A stretch of 33,472 nucleotides of DNA from a virus, in IMG/VR virus record IMGVR_UViG_3300009163_000106, positions 1 to 33,472 of that record; one strand, 5' to 3'. Positions 1 through 8,743 of the stretch are shown here, in pieces (within the stretch, counting starts at the first letter, position 1; each line of letters begins with the position of its first letter). The position numbers were made by a program, and so were the translations under genes. The notes under the pieces were generated by a model, which saw only the letters and a list, made by a program, of their open reading frames with translations, was not told the DNA's origin and made no database searches.

Positions 1-189
1 AAAGGAATCCCTGATTTACTTGTAGCTTATGAAGGCCATACTATTTTAATTGAAGTAAAAGATGGCGCACATAAAGTATTTACCCCCGAACAAATAAAGT
101 TTATTACGGGCTGGAAAGGTGGATATTTATACAGGGTAAATTCAAGCGAAGAAGCCATAGATGTTTTAAAATCATTGAAAATGGAGTAA
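1..189 (+). CDS. PD-(D/E)XK / VRR-NUC-like nuclease, C-terminal part
   Basis: The reading frame is open at the left edge, so only the last 62 residues are visible and the start lies outside the window. It reads GIPDLLVAYEG, then TILIEVKDG, then FTPEQIKFI. The Asp of PDLL followed about 13 residues later by E-V-K is the (D)...ExK active-site arrangement of VRR-NUC and Holliday-junction-resolvase-like nucleases, in which these acids bind the metal ion. Such proteins are common in phage genomes as DNA repair, junction-processing or packaging-associated nucleases. The last codons carry the ribosome-binding GGAG for the next gene, so the two are probably coupled. The family assignment rests on the motif only. 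Confidence 0.7.
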   Translation, partial: KGIPDLLVAYEGHTILIEVKDGAHKVFTPEQIKFITGWKGGYLYRVNSSEEAIDVLKSLKME

Positions 190-192
190 TTT

Positions 193-552
193 ATGAACGA
201 TAATGTTGCAATGTTTGCCGCCACCTTGTTGCACAGCGCAACAAATACGCACTTTTTCCATTGGTCTACAGACTCTTTCAGCAAACACATGGCTTTGGGC
301 GAATATTATGACGGCATTGTAGAACTTACCGATGCTTATGTAGAAGCCTATATGGGTTGTTATGACAAGATTACGACTTTCCCAAGCGTATATCACCAGC
401 CAAAAGACCCTGTTAAATACCTCCAAAGCCTACAAAAGTTTGTAAAAGAGGCACGCCAAGATTTGCCGCAAGAAGAACAATTATGCAATTTGGTAGACGC
501 CATTGCAGATTTAATAGACTCAACCACCTACAAACTACGCTTTTTGAAATAG
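193..552 (+). CDS. Helical DUF5856-like (ferritin-like fold?) phage protein
   Basis: The 119-residue protein is predicted to be almost entirely helical. It begins with a run of aliphatic and aromatic residues (LLHSATNTHFFHW) and continues LGEYYDGIVELTDAYVEAY. This spacing of His, Trp, Tyr and acidic residues recalls the DUF5856 family of phage proteins, which resembles the Dps/ferritin helical bundle. I recognise the pattern but cannot confirm metal binding. The ATG follows a GGAG inside the preceding stop region by about 7 nt, which supports this start. It sits at the head of a cluster of small genes leading to the terminase. Its function is unknown. Confidence 0.65.
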   Translation: MNDNVAMFAATLLHSATNTHFFHWSTDSFSKHMALGEYYDGIVELTDAYVEAYMGCYDKITTFPSVYHQPKDPVKYLQSLQKFVKEARQDLPQEEQLCNLVDAIADLIDSTTYKLRFLK

Positions 553-561
553 GAATACATC

Positions 562-747
562 ATGCCAATGGACAAATCAGGGTCAGCCCAAAGCGTAGGT
601 AAAAACTACAAAACTGAGGTAGCTGCGGGAAAACCAAAGAAACAAGCATTGGCAATAGCATTGTCCGAAGAACGCACCCATGCTAAAGGTAAGCGTAAAG
701 CTAAGTTAGAAGAAGCCTACAGCAAATATGTAGCTGAAAACGCATAA
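562..747 (+). CDS. Small basic phage protein (DUF6496-like)
   Basis: A 61-residue protein rich in Lys, Ala and Glu. The centre reads GKPKKQALAIALSEE, resembling the KQAIAIALSEA signature of DUF6496-type proteins that recur in phage genomes near packaging genes. The start at 562 follows AGGAA by 6 nt; a second Met two codons on is also possible. The stop overlaps the next start as TAATG, so translation is coupled. No catalytic motif is visible. A nucleic-acid-binding or virion-associated role would suit the composition, but that is inference. Confidence 0.65.
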   Translation: MPMDKSGSAQSVGKNYKTEVAAGKPKKQALAIALSEERTHAKGKRKAKLEEAYSKYVAENA

Positions 748-1049
748 TGAGTCGTCAAGACCAAATCCGTAGTGCAATGGATACGCATGATAAGCCTATC
801 CCGCATAAAACTACGGGTAAAGGTAAGACTTACAACCCTACAGACAAGGGCGCTGGAATGACCGCCAAAGGTCGTGCAGAATACAACGCTAAGAACAACA
901 GCAATTTAAAACCACCTGCACCACATCCTAAATCAGACGCAGACAAAGGCAGAAAAGCCTCATTTTGCGCTAGAATGAAGGGTGTAGTAGCCCATGCTAA
1001 AGGCCCTGCTGAACGGGCTAAAGCATCACTTAGAAATTGGAATTGCTAA
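747..1049 (+). CDS. Small basic phage protein (DUF6321-like)
   Basis: A 100-residue, strongly basic protein. The middle reads GAGMTAKGRAEYNAKNNSNL followed by KPPAPHP, and the C-terminus has KASFCARMKGVVAHA and ends LRNWNC. The 'TAKGRAKYN ... NLKPP ... SFCARM ... LRKWNC' pattern is characteristic of the DUF6321 family, widespread in phages and of unknown function. Two Cys and several His could bind metal, but no clear zinc motif is present. The start overlaps the upstream stop (TAATG) and its own stop overlaps the next start in the same way. Confidence 0.75.
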   Translation: MSRQDQIRSAMDTHDKPIPHKTTGKGKTYNPTDKGAGMTAKGRAEYNAKNNSNLKPPAPHPKSDADKGRKASFCARMKGVVAHAKGPAERAKASLRNWNC

Positions 1050-1219
1050 TGAAACCTGGTTTGTACGCTAATATTCATGCTAAACAAAAACGCATAGCTG
1101 CGGGTTCGGGCGAGAAAATGCGTAAGCCTGGCAGTAAAGGCGCACCAACAGCCAAAGACTTTAAAGAATCAGCCAAAACAAGAAAAGAAGTCATTACTGA
1201 CAAAATGAAGGATATGTAA
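1049..1219 (+). CDS. Small basic conserved phage protein
   Basis: A 56-residue Lys-rich protein beginning MKPGLYANIHAKQKRIAAG and containing MRKPGSKGAPTAKDFKESA. I recognise this as a conserved short protein found beside DUF6321-like genes in many phages; its function is unknown. An upstream in-frame TTG at 1037 exists, but the ATG at 1049 overlaps the preceding stop (TAATG) exactly as its neighbours do, and the protein then starts with the conserved MKPGLY. The stop overlaps the next ATG. Confidence 0.7.
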   Translation: MKPGLYANIHAKQKRIAAGSGEKMRKPGSKGAPTAKDFKESAKTRKEVITDKMKDM

Positions 1220-1440
1220 TGAAACACATGACAAGAAGCTATCCGCCAGAAAACGCTATGTTGCGCCCGCACAAAGAGTCAACGCTTGAGAAACAACAAA
1301 AGAAGCGTCAAGACCATAATCCTCCATTAGAGTTAGACGACAGCAACATTCTGAACAAGAAAGCTAACCAACGCATGAAGCGTAAAGAGGCATTGTCCAA
1401 GGCTATGAACAAGTACCACGATGTAGACATTGTAGGATAA
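1219..1440 (+). CDS. Small charged hypothetical protein
   Basis: A 73-residue protein of very high charge, with the Lys/Arg runs KQQKKRQ and RMKRKEALSKAMNKY. No family is recognised. It is the last of four small coupled genes (TAATG at its start) before a 45-nt gap and the small terminase gene. The composition is consistent with nucleic-acid binding or with an unstructured virion component, but nothing in the sequence decides this. Confidence 0.55.
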   Translation: MKHMTRSYPPENAMLRPHKESTLEKQQKKRQDHNPPLELDDSNILNKKANQRMKRKEALSKAMNKYHDVDIVG

Positions 1441-1485
1441 ACTGTTGTAGAATTAAACCCTTACAAATCAATTACTTGAGAATGT

Positions 1486-1815
1486 ATGGAAAATAAACTG
1501 TCGAAGTCTGTTGAAAAGAACTTAAATAGGGCTGGTCGTAAGGCTGGAGTGCCTAATAAAGCCACTACAGAAGCCCGTGAGGCGATTAAAGCATTGCTTG
1601 ATGCTAATATACCTTTTATTCAATCGTGGATACAAAGCACCGCAGAAGGCATATTTGACGATAAGACAGGAAAGTTTATTGTTCAGCCTAATCCAGCAAA
1701 GGCTTGTGAGATTGTTCAAAACCTAGTTGAATACTCAGTACCTAAGTTAGCAAGGACTGAAGTAGTAGGTGACGAGAAAGCCCCACAACGCATGGTGGTG
1801 TCTTGGAAGAAGTAA
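1486..1815 (+). CDS. terS: Terminase small subunit (putative)
   Basis: A 109-residue protein beginning with a basic segment and GRKAGVPNKATTEAREAI, which resembles the 'GRPKGVPNKTT' N-terminal DNA-binding motif of phage small-terminase or DUF5681-like proteins. It is followed by helices (IKALLDANIPFIQSWIQ) that would form the oligomerisation core. It ends RMVVSWKK, overlapping the large terminase gene by 13 nt. Position directly upstream of the large terminase and the N-terminal motif support the call. The protein would recognise concatemeric DNA and recruit the large subunit for packaging. Confidence 0.7.
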   Translation: MENKLSKSVEKNLNRAGRKAGVPNKATTEAREAIKALLDANIPFIQSWIQSTAEGIFDDKTGKFIVQPNPAKACEIVQNLVEYSVPKLARTEVVGDEKAPQRMVVSWKK

Positions 1816-3146
1816 TAGATGTTGAACTAGACTATAAGCCTAGGGATGTATTCTTAGACTTCCATGAAAGAGAACAGCGTTGGGCAGTCATCGTAGCCCA
1901 TAGACGATGCGGTAAGACAGTCAGTTGTATTAACGAACTAATATATAAAGCCCTTGTTGAAAACAAAGAAGATGGCAGATATGCGTATTTAGCGCCATAT
2001 TATGCCCAGGCTAAGAGTATTGCTTTCGATTACCTTATGCGCTTTTCTGAACCTGTAAGGGCTAATCACAATGTTTCAGAACTATGGGTGGAGTTAATAA
2101 ATGGCGCAAGGATTCGTTTGTTTGGTGCTGATAACGCTGACAGTTTGCGTGGTTTGTACCTTGATGGCGTAGTATTAGACGAATACGCTGATATGAAGCC
2201 CTCTTTATGGGGTGCAGTATTAAGGCCATTGCTATCTGACCGCAGAGGATGGGCTGTGTTTATTGGTACACCCAAAGGACATAACCAATTCTGGGAGATA
2301 TACAACAACGCCACTAAAGACCCTAATTGGTATTGCAAAACACTTAGGGCTAGTCAAACTGGGCTTATTCCGCAAGAAGAATTAGATGATGCTAGGAAGA
2401 TGCAAACCCAAGACCAATACTTAGCTGAGTGGGAATGCGACTTTGAGTCTGCAATACTTGGGGCGTATTACGGCAAAGAGATGCGTCAGCTTACTGACCA
2501 AGGCAGAATTACCGATATTGAGTATGACCCTATGTTCCCTGTGCATACTGCATGGGACTTGGGCTATTCAGACGATACGGCTATATGGTGGTTTCAAGTG
2601 GTGCATGGTGAGATTCGTATGCTTGATTACCATTCATCCAATGGTCAGCCGGTAGCTTTCTATTCTGGAATTATTCAGTCAAGAGAGAAAGAGAGAGGCT
2701 ATGTTTATGGCACTCATTATTTGCCTCACGATGCAAGGGCAAAGACACTTGCGTCAAATAGAAGCATAATTGAACAACTTTCAGACAAAATTGCGTTAAA
2801 ATCAATGAAAATTGTACCAATGTTGTCACTTCAAGATGGAATACAAGCAACAAGACTAGCATTAACTAGGGCTTGGTTTGACCATAAATGTGAGGATGGC
2901 ATTGAATGTTTAAGGCAGTACCAGCGTGAATACGATGAGGATAAGAAAGTCTTTAGGGATAAACCTAGGCACGATTGGACTTCTCACGGTGCAGACGCAT
3001 TTAGGATGCTAAGTATTGCCTGGAAAGAAGAAGCTAAGTTGCCCCATAAGGATGACTCCATTAAAGGGCTATTTGTAGGTAAAACCGAAGTAAGTTTGAA
3101 TGACTTGTGGAAACAACCACAATCCACTTCAAGAGGAAGAATTTGA
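1803..3146 (+). CDS. terL: Terminase large subunit (packaging ATPase/nuclease)
   Basis: A 447-residue packaging motor protein. The N-terminal ATPase shows Walker A AHRRCGKT (residues 32-39), Walker B VVLDEYAD (123-130) with the catalytic Glu, and coupling motif FIGTPKG (153-159). The C-terminal RNase H-like nuclease shows WDLGYSDDTAIWW (from 251), YLPHDA (307-312) and HDWTSHGADAFRM (390-402), which supply the acidic metal ligands. The protein pumps DNA into the prohead through the portal encoded next. No ATG occurs early in this frame; TTG at 1803 is the only plausible start, 13 nt inside the small-subunit gene. The stop overlaps the portal ATG. Confidence 0.95.
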   Translation: MEEVIDVELDYKPRDVFLDFHEREQRWAVIVAHRRCGKTVSCINELIYKALVENKEDGRYAYLAPYYAQAKSIAFDYLMRFSEPVRANHNVSELWVELINGARIRLFGADNADSLRGLYLDGVVLDEYADMKPSLWGAVLRPLLSDRRGWAVFIGTPKGHNQFWEIYNNATKDPNWYCKTLRASQTGLIPQEELDDARKMQTQDQYLAEWECDFESAILGAYYGKEMRQLTDQGRITDIEYDPMFPVHTAWDLGYSDDTAIWWFQVVHGEIRMLDYHSSNGQPVAFYSGIIQSREKERGYVYGTHYLPHDARAKTLASNRSIIEQLSDKIALKSMKIVPMLSLQDGIQATRLALTRAWFDHKCEDGIECLRQYQREYDEDKKVFRDKPRHDWTSHGADAFRMLSIAWKEEAKLPHKDDSIKGLFVGKTEVSLNDLWKQPQSTSRGRI

Positions 3147-5422
3147 TGGCAAACGATAAAGCTACAGTTAATCATACCTACGAAGATTGGTATAAAACCA
3201 TTATGGGGTACGAACGCAGCTACAAGCGTTGGGAAGCCAGAGTTGACCGCATAGTTAAAAAGTACAAAGATGATAGCCGCTACGACAGAAACCCTAATGC
3301 ACGATTTAACATCCTTTGGAGCAATGTTCAGACTATTCAGCCAGCTATCTTTGCAAGACTGCCTAGACCTGATGTTAGTCGTAGGTTTAGAGATAATGAC
3401 CCAATAGGTCGTGTAGCCTCAATGATGCTTGAAAGGGCATTAGAGTTTGAGATTGAACACTATGGTGACTACAAGTCAGCCATGAATAACGCAGTCCTAG
3501 ACCGTCTATTAGGTGGTCGAGGCGTTGCTTGGGTGCGTTACGAACCGCATATTGTTGGCGAAGAAGCAGATATGACCGATGGTGCGCCTGATGACGGCTA
3601 TAGCGTTACTGAAGATTCGGACGAAGCTGAAACTCCTGAAGGTATGGAGAATGAATCACAGGAAAGAATTGAATACGAATGCTGCCCAGTTGACTATGTT
3701 CATTGGCGGGATTTCGGACATACTATTGCCCGTACATGGGAAGAAGTAACCGCAGTCTGGCGCAGAGTATATATGTCGCGCCCAGCATTGGTTGAACGAT
3801 TTGGCGAAGAAATGGGCTACAAAATCCCATTGGACACTAAACCTGACGATTTAAAGCAATCCTACAAGTCTGATGATGGCGTATACGAAGCCGTTATCTA
3901 TGAAGTTTGGGACAAAGAAACAGGTAAGGTATTGTGGATTTCTAAGTCACTAGGCAAGATTGTTGACGAAAGAGATGACCCATTACAGTTAGAGAACTTT
4001 TGGCCTTGTCCAAAGCCACTCTATGCAACTTTGACTACAGACTCACTAGAACCAATCCCTGATTTCACTATTTACCAAGACCAAGCCCGTGAATTAGATG
4101 TTCTGTGTGACAGAATTGACGGCTTAATTAACGCCCTTAAAGTGCGCGGTGTATACGATGCCTCGGCTTCTGAGTTGCAGCGCCTATTCTCTGAAGGCGA
4201 AAACAACACTATGATTCCAGTAAGCAACTGGATGGCGTTTGCTGAGAAACAAGGCATGAAAGGTGCTATTGACCTTGTAGACTTAACCCCATTTGCAAGT
4301 GCATTGATGTCTTGCTATCAAGCAATGGAACAAGTCAAGGGTCAAATCTATGAATTAATGGGTATTGCTGACATTCAGCGTGGTCAAACTGACCCAAGCG
4401 AAACCCTTGGCGCACAGATTATCAAGTCAAACAACGCTGCCGGACGCCTAAAGACTCAACAACACGCAGTAGTAGACTTTGCTACAAGCCTTTTGTGCAT
4501 TAAAGCGCAGATTATTTGCAATCATTTTACCGATGACACGCTTGTTAAGATTTCTGGTGCAATGCAATTATCGCCACAAGACCAACAATTGATTCCGCAA
4601 GCTATTGCACTCCTAAGAGATGAAGCAAGTAAGAATTTCCGCATTGAAGTCACTTCTGACTCAATGATTTACCAAGATGAACAGCAAGAAAAGCAAGACA
4701 GAATGCAATTTTTGGCTGCCGTTGGTGGGTTCTTTCAATCAGCAGTACCTTTGGTGCAATCTCAGCCTGAATTAGCCCCTATGGCTATTGAAATGCTGAA
4801 ATTTGGTGTAACTGCTTTTAAAGCCGGTAAGCAATTAGAGGGAATTATTGACGAAACTGCTGATAAATTGCGCCAACAAGCAAAACAAGCAGAAGGTCAA
4901 CCTAAACCACCTAGCCCAGAGATGCAAAAAGCACAAATGGACAATCAATCTAAAATGCAACAAATTCAAATGCAGGCACAGATTGAACAAGCTAAGTTAC
5001 AAGGCCAAATGCAGCTTGAAAAAGCTAAACAAGAGTACCAGGCTCAAGAAAACCAACTTAAATTCCAACTTGAAGAACAACGCAATATGATGGACAGAGA
5101 AATGGAAATGAAAGTTGCCCAAATGAAGATGATGACTGAGAGAAATACTCAAGTTCTGTTAGCCCACATAAACAATGGTGCAAAGATTGAAGTAGCCCGT
5201 ATTGGTTCAGATGATTCAGATGGCACACAAGCCTATATGACTGAACAAGACATGGCTAAGTCAATGGAATCGCCAATGCAACCTATTGCAGATGCTATTG
5301 GTAGCGGAAATATGCAAATGGCACAAGCTATTAGCGCTTTGGTAGATACCATTAACGCACAGCACAATCGCCCTAAAACGGTGGTTAGAGGTCAAGACGG
5401 CAAAATCATTGGAGTTCAATAA
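3146..5422 (+). CDS. Portal protein (podovirus-type, long)
   Basis: A 758-residue portal protein that would form the dodecameric DNA channel at the capsid vertex. The N-terminal part (DWYKTIMGYERSYKRWEAR, then NARFNILWSNVQTIQPAIF) is the opening seen in large podoviral portals. Acidic loops sit around residues 145-175. From about residue 586 to 662 lies a Gln/Met/Lys-rich coiled coil (repeats of QMQAQIEQAKLQ type), fitting the barrel extension of long portals. An in-frame TTG exists 39 nt upstream, but the ATG at 3146 has AGAGGAAGA just before it and overlaps the terminase stop, so it is preferred. It is followed directly by the tail fibre gene, which is not the usual portal-scaffold-capsid order. 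Confidence 0.92.
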   Translation: MANDKATVNHTYEDWYKTIMGYERSYKRWEARVDRIVKKYKDDSRYDRNPNARFNILWSNVQTIQPAIFARLPRPDVSRRFRDNDPIGRVASMMLERALEFEIEHYGDYKSAMNNAVLDRLLGGRGVAWVRYEPHIVGEEADMTDGAPDDGYSVTEDSDEAETPEGMENESQERIEYECCPVDYVHWRDFGHTIARTWEEVTAVWRRVYMSRPALVERFGEEMGYKIPLDTKPDDLKQSYKSDDGVYEAVIYEVWDKETGKVLWISKSLGKIVDERDDPLQLENFWPCPKPLYATLTTDSLEPIPDFTIYQDQARELDVLCDRIDGLINALKVRGVYDASASELQRLFSEGENNTMIPVSNWMAFAEKQGMKGAIDLVDLTPFASALMSCYQAMEQVKGQIYELMGIADIQRGQTDPSETLGAQIIKSNNAAGRLKTQQHAVVDFATSLLCIKAQIICNHFTDDTLVKISGAMQLSPQDQQLIPQAIALLRDEASKNFRIEVTSDSMIYQDEQQEKQDRMQFLAAVGGFFQSAVPLVQSQPELAPMAIEMLKFGVTAFKAGKQLEGIIDETADKLRQQAKQAEGQPKPPSPEMQKAQMDNQSKMQQIQMQAQIEQAKLQGQMQLEKAKQEYQAQENQLKFQLEEQRNMMDREMEMKVAQMKMMTERNTQVLLAHINNGAKIEVARIGSDDSDGTQAYMTEQDMAKSMESPMQPIADAIGSGNMQMAQAISALVDTINAQHNRPKTVVRGQDGKIIGVQ

Positions 5423-8157
5423 TGGCTATTACAGTCAAGCATAGTAAGGTTTCAACGATACCTGACGGTACAGACACATCCGTTGTACGCCCTAGTGATT
5501 GGAACGCTGACCATACTCTGACAGGTACTATTCCTGTAGACAATGGTGGTACTGGTGCATCAACCCTTACAGGTTATGTAAAGGGTAACGGCACAGCCGC
5601 AATGACTGCTAGTGCAACTATTCCTAATACCGATGTAACAGGTCTAGGTACGATGTCCACACAGAACAGTAATAACATATCTGTTACTGGTGGTTCAATG
5701 TCAAGCGTTACTATCAGCGATTATGTTGCAACTGCAACAAAAGGTGTAGCTAATGGCGTTGCAAGTTTAGATGGTAGCGGTACAGTACCTGTAAGCCAAT
5801 TACCAGCCGCAGTCTTAGGCGCTTTAAGTTATCAAGGAACATGGAATGCCAGCACAAATACCCCTACTCTTACTTCGTCTGTTGGTACTAAGGGTTACTA
5901 CTATGTGGTATCTGTTGCTGGTAGCACTAATCTTAACGGGATTACAGATTGGCAAGTGGGTGACTGGGCTGTTTACAATGGTACTGCCTGGCAAAAAATA
6001 GACAATACAGACGCTGTAACAAGCGTAAACGGCTATACAGGTACAGTCGTATTAACTACTACTGATGTAGCTGAAGGCACAAACCAATACTTTACAACTG
6101 CTAGGGCTAGGACTTCTGTAAGTGCTGGTACAGGCATTAGTTATGATAGTGGTACAGGCGTAATTACCAATTCAAGCCCATCTTTAGGTGGCGATGTAGT
6201 TGGCCCTGCATCAAGCACAGACAATGCAATAGCCCGTTTTGACACCACTACAGGCAAATTACTGCAAAACAGCGTAGTTACTGTAGGTGATACAGGTGCA
6301 GTTACAGGCGTTACAACATTTTCGGCTTCTACTAGCGTTACTACACCAATAGTACAAGCATCAAATTCAGGTGGTTTATCCCTTAAAAACTCCGCAGGAA
6401 CAACCCAAATTAGCATGGGTGCAGGCGGTGGTGATAATGCGTCAATCAATGTTTCTACCAATATTAACGGTGTAAACGCACAAATAGACATTAGTCCTAC
6501 TGGTACTGGTCATGTCCACATGAAACCTACTGGTACGGGTTCTATTGAAATTGCCCCTACCAATGTAGGAACAATGGACAATATGACTATTGGCGCTACA
6601 ACCGCTAGGGCCATTACAGGTACAACTGTAACCGCTACTAGCTTTGTAGGTTCAGGCGCAAGTCTGACCAATGTGGTCAATTCTTTGGCTGCAAGCACAG
6701 GAATTAGCGTATCAGGCTCAACTGGTGCTGTTACAGTAACAAATACTGCGCCTGACCAAACCGTATCTTTAACTGGCGGTACAGGAATATCTACCAGCGG
6801 TACATACCCTAACTTCACTATTACCAATACTGCACCGTCTGGCAGTAATACTTACACAAGAACATCATTTACAGCCACGGCTAGTCAAACAACCTTTACT
6901 GTAAGTTATGTCGTTGGTTTAATTCAAGTTTATGTTAATGGTGTATTGTTAAATGGTGCTGATTACACAGCATCTAATGGTACAAGCGTAGTTTTAGCAG
7001 TAGCTTGTAATGCTGGCGATATTGTTGAAACATTAGCCTTTGATTCGTTTTCAGTAGCAAGCACAGTTAGTTCATTTAGTGCAGGAACTACAGGGTTAAC
7101 ACCTAATACAGGAACAACAGGAAATGTAACTTTAGGCGGTACGCTTGCTGTAGCAAACGGTGGTACTGGAGTAACTACAAAAACAGGCACAGGTAATGTT
7201 GTTTTATCTACAAGTCCTTCTTTAACAACCCCTGCAATAGCAGGTGCAACTTCAGGAAGTATTACTTTAGCTGTACCTGCGGTTGCTGGTACTAATACCA
7301 TTACATTTCCAGCTTCTACAGGAACAGTATTTTTAGGTTATCCAGTAAATTATTTAATGGCTGCAGGCGGTGGCGGTGGTGGCGGTTCGATTGCGGCTGG
7401 CGGTGGTGCGGCTGGCGGTGGTGCTGGTGGATTAATTTCAAATATATTAATTGCAAGTAGTGGTACTGTTTACACTATTACTGTTGGTGCAGGCGGTGCA
7501 GGCGGTATTGGTAGTGCATCTCCAACTGCCGCAACAAATTCATCTATTACAGGATTAATAGAGGCAGTAGCTGGCGGTGCTGGCGGTTACAACAACACTA
7601 CTACAACATCTATAGCTGGTGCTTCAGGCGGTTCAGGTGGTGGTGGAGCTTATAGAAGTGTTGGTGGTAGTGGAACTTCAGGGCAAGGAAATGCTGGCGG
7701 TAATGGATTAAATTCTGCCACAAATTATCCTGGTGGTGGTGGTGGTGGCTCAGGTACTGCTGGAGTTACTGCACCTTCAGGCACAGTTGGTGGTGCTGGT
7801 GGAGCAGGAACATCAAGTTCAATAACTGGTTCTGCTGTTATTTATGCCGCAGGTGGCGGTGGTGGAACTTATCTTGGTGGTACTGCTGGCGCTGGAGGTT
7901 CATCAGGAGTAGGTGGTGCAGGCGGTGTAGCTAACGCTACTGGTAGTGCAGGAACAGTTAATACGGGTTCAGGTGGTGGTGGTAGCGGTTGTACTGCACT
8001 TTTAGCAGGAACAGGTGGTGCAGGTGGCTCAGGAGTTGTTATTTTATCTATTCCAACTGCTTATTATTCAGGAACAACAACAGGTTCACCAACCGTTACA
8101 ACTTCAGGTTCAAATACTATCCTTAAATATACATCTTCAGGGACATACACAGCATGA
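5422..8157 (+). CDS. Large tail fibre / receptor-binding protein with glycine-rich tip
   Basis: A 911-residue protein of low complexity dominated by Thr, Ser, Gly, Ala and Val, typical of trimeric beta-structured fibres. Recognisable fibre linkers are VDNGGTGASTLTGYVKG near the N-terminus, TDVAEGTNQYFTTARAR near residue 215, and GTGNVVLSTSPSLTTP near 590. From about residue 645 to 880 the chain is extremely glycine-rich (repeats such as AAGGGGGGGS and GGAGGAG), resembling the polyglycine-II sandwich of phage adhesins, which exposes variable loops for host recognition. The start overlaps the portal stop (TAATG). The stop overlaps the next start, so it heads a fibre sub-operon. The exact receptor is unknown. 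Confidence 0.85.
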   Translation: MAITVKHSKVSTIPDGTDTSVVRPSDWNADHTLTGTIPVDNGGTGASTLTGYVKGNGTAAMTASATIPNTDVTGLGTMSTQNSNNISVTGGSMSSVTISDYVATATKGVANGVASLDGSGTVPVSQLPAAVLGALSYQGTWNASTNTPTLTSSVGTKGYYYVVSVAGSTNLNGITDWQVGDWAVYNGTAWQKIDNTDAVTSVNGYTGTVVLTTTDVAEGTNQYFTTARARTSVSAGTGISYDSGTGVITNSSPSLGGDVVGPASSTDNAIARFDTTTGKLLQNSVVTVGDTGAVTGVTTFSASTSVTTPIVQASNSGGLSLKNSAGTTQISMGAGGGDNASINVSTNINGVNAQIDISPTGTGHVHMKPTGTGSIEIAPTNVGTMDNMTIGATTARAITGTTVTATSFVGSGASLTNVVNSLAASTGISVSGSTGAVTVTNTAPDQTVSLTGGTGISTSGTYPNFTITNTAPSGSNTYTRTSFTATASQTTFTVSYVVGLIQVYVNGVLLNGADYTASNGTSVVLAVACNAGDIVETLAFDSFSVASTVSSFSAGTTGLTPNTGTTGNVTLGGTLAVANGGTGVTTKTGTGNVVLSTSPSLTTPAIAGATSGSITLAVPAVAGTNTITFPASTGTVFLGYPVNYLMAAGGGGGGGSIAAGGGAAGGGAGGLISNILIASSGTVYTITVGAGGAGGIGSASPTAATNSSITGLIEAVAGGAGGYNNTTTTSIAGASGGSGGGGAYRSVGGSGTSGQGNAGGNGLNSATNYPGGGGGGSGTAGVTAPSGTVGGAGGAGTSSSITGSAVIYAAGGGGGTYLGGTAGAGGSSGVGGAGGVANATGSAGTVNTGSGGGGSGCTALLAGTGGAGGSGVVILSIPTAYYSGTTTGSPTVTTSGSNTILKYTSSGTYTA
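7069..7176 (+). repeat. Fibre linker module, copy 1
   Basis: This part of the first fibre gene encodes SSFSAGTTGLTPNTGTTGNV followed by TLGGTLAVANGGTG. It is almost identical at the protein level to a segment of the second fibre gene at 22033-22137. The two loci are 15 kb apart, so the copies arose by duplication, recombination or parallel acquisition of a common fibre module. Confidence 0.8.
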
Positions 8158-8516
8158 GTTATTACGCTAAAGTTTGTAATGGAACGGTTACTCAAGTGAT
8201 TTCTGCCGAAGCAGACTTTTTTACACATTTTGTAGATACAAGTCCTGGCGAGTGGATTCAAACTTCTTACAATACAAGGGGTGGAATTCATTATGGCCAA
8301 GATGGTCAACCTGATAATGGTATAGCTTTGCGTGGTAACTATGCAGGAATAGGTTACACATACGATAAAACAAACGATGTTTTTTATCCTCCGCAACCAT
8401 ATCCTAGTTGGACTATAGAATCTCCCACATGGATTTGGACACCCCCAACACCTTATCCTACAGATGAAAATAAATACAACTGGGATGAAACAACTAAAAC
8501 TTGGGTAGCTATATGA
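8154..8516 (+). CDS. Fibre-associated virion protein / possible fibre chaperone
   Basis: A 120-residue protein. It starts MSYYAKVCNGTVTQVISAE and contains GEWIQTSYNTRGGIHYG and LRGNYAGIGYTYDKTNDVF, then a Pro/Trp-rich end (PPQPYPSWTI, WIWTPPTPYP). The 'TRGGVHYG ... LRGNYAGIGYTYD ... PPKPYPSW' pattern is one I recognise from many phages, especially marine and freshwater ones, where it lies beside tail fibres and is annotated as structural or fibre-assembly protein. Its ATG overlaps the fibre stop (ATGA), as does the next gene's start with its own stop. The role is inferred from context. Confidence 0.7.
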   Translation: MSYYAKVCNGTVTQVISAEADFFTHFVDTSPGEWIQTSYNTRGGIHYGQDGQPDNGIALRGNYAGIGYTYDKTNDVFYPPQPYPSWTIESPTWIWTPPTPYPTDENKYNWDETTKTWVAI

Positions 8517-8743
8517 CAATTCCACGCAATTTATCGTTTTTAGCAGATGGTGCAAGTTCTACTGGTGTTCTTAGTGTTCCTTTTGGTGGAACAGGATTAA
8601 CAACCCTTACTGCTGGTTATGTACCCTATGGCGCTGGTACAAGTGCTTTAGGGTCTAGTGCTAACCTTTCATTTAACTCTAGCACTAGCGTATTGACTGT
8701 AGGGACAGGAGTTACAGGCGGTATTGCTGGCGGCACATTCTAA
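8513..8743 (+). CDS. Small fibre-type protein
   Basis: A 76-residue protein with typical fibre linker composition: RNLSFLADGASSTGVLSVPF at the N-terminus, then FGGTGLTTLTAGYVPYG and LSFNSSTSVLTVG. It looks like a free-standing fibre shaft or tip segment. The ATG at 8513 overlaps the upstream stop (ATGA) and is preferred to a TTG at 8501. The stop overlaps the next ATG (TAATG). It may be an accessory fibre subunit or a remnant of a larger fibre gene. Confidence 0.65.
   Translation: MTIPRNLSFLADGASSTGVLSVPFGGTGLTTLTAGYVPYGAGTSALGSSANLSFNSSTSVLTVGTGVTGGIAGGTF

Noticed and set aside
6141-7301. Long open frames on the - strand across the fibre gene
   Set aside because: They mirror the Thr/Gly/Val codon bias of the fibre; their Pro/Val-rich translations have no domain and no start signals.
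7357-8020. Tandem GGT/GGC repeats resembling a CRISPR or satellite array
   Set aside because: They are polyglycine codons of an open fibre frame with no constant repeat-spacer pattern.
8064-8555. A 163-residue - strand frame
   Set aside because: Antisense to the end of the fibre gene and all of the next gene, which has a recognised conserved sequence and coupled start.
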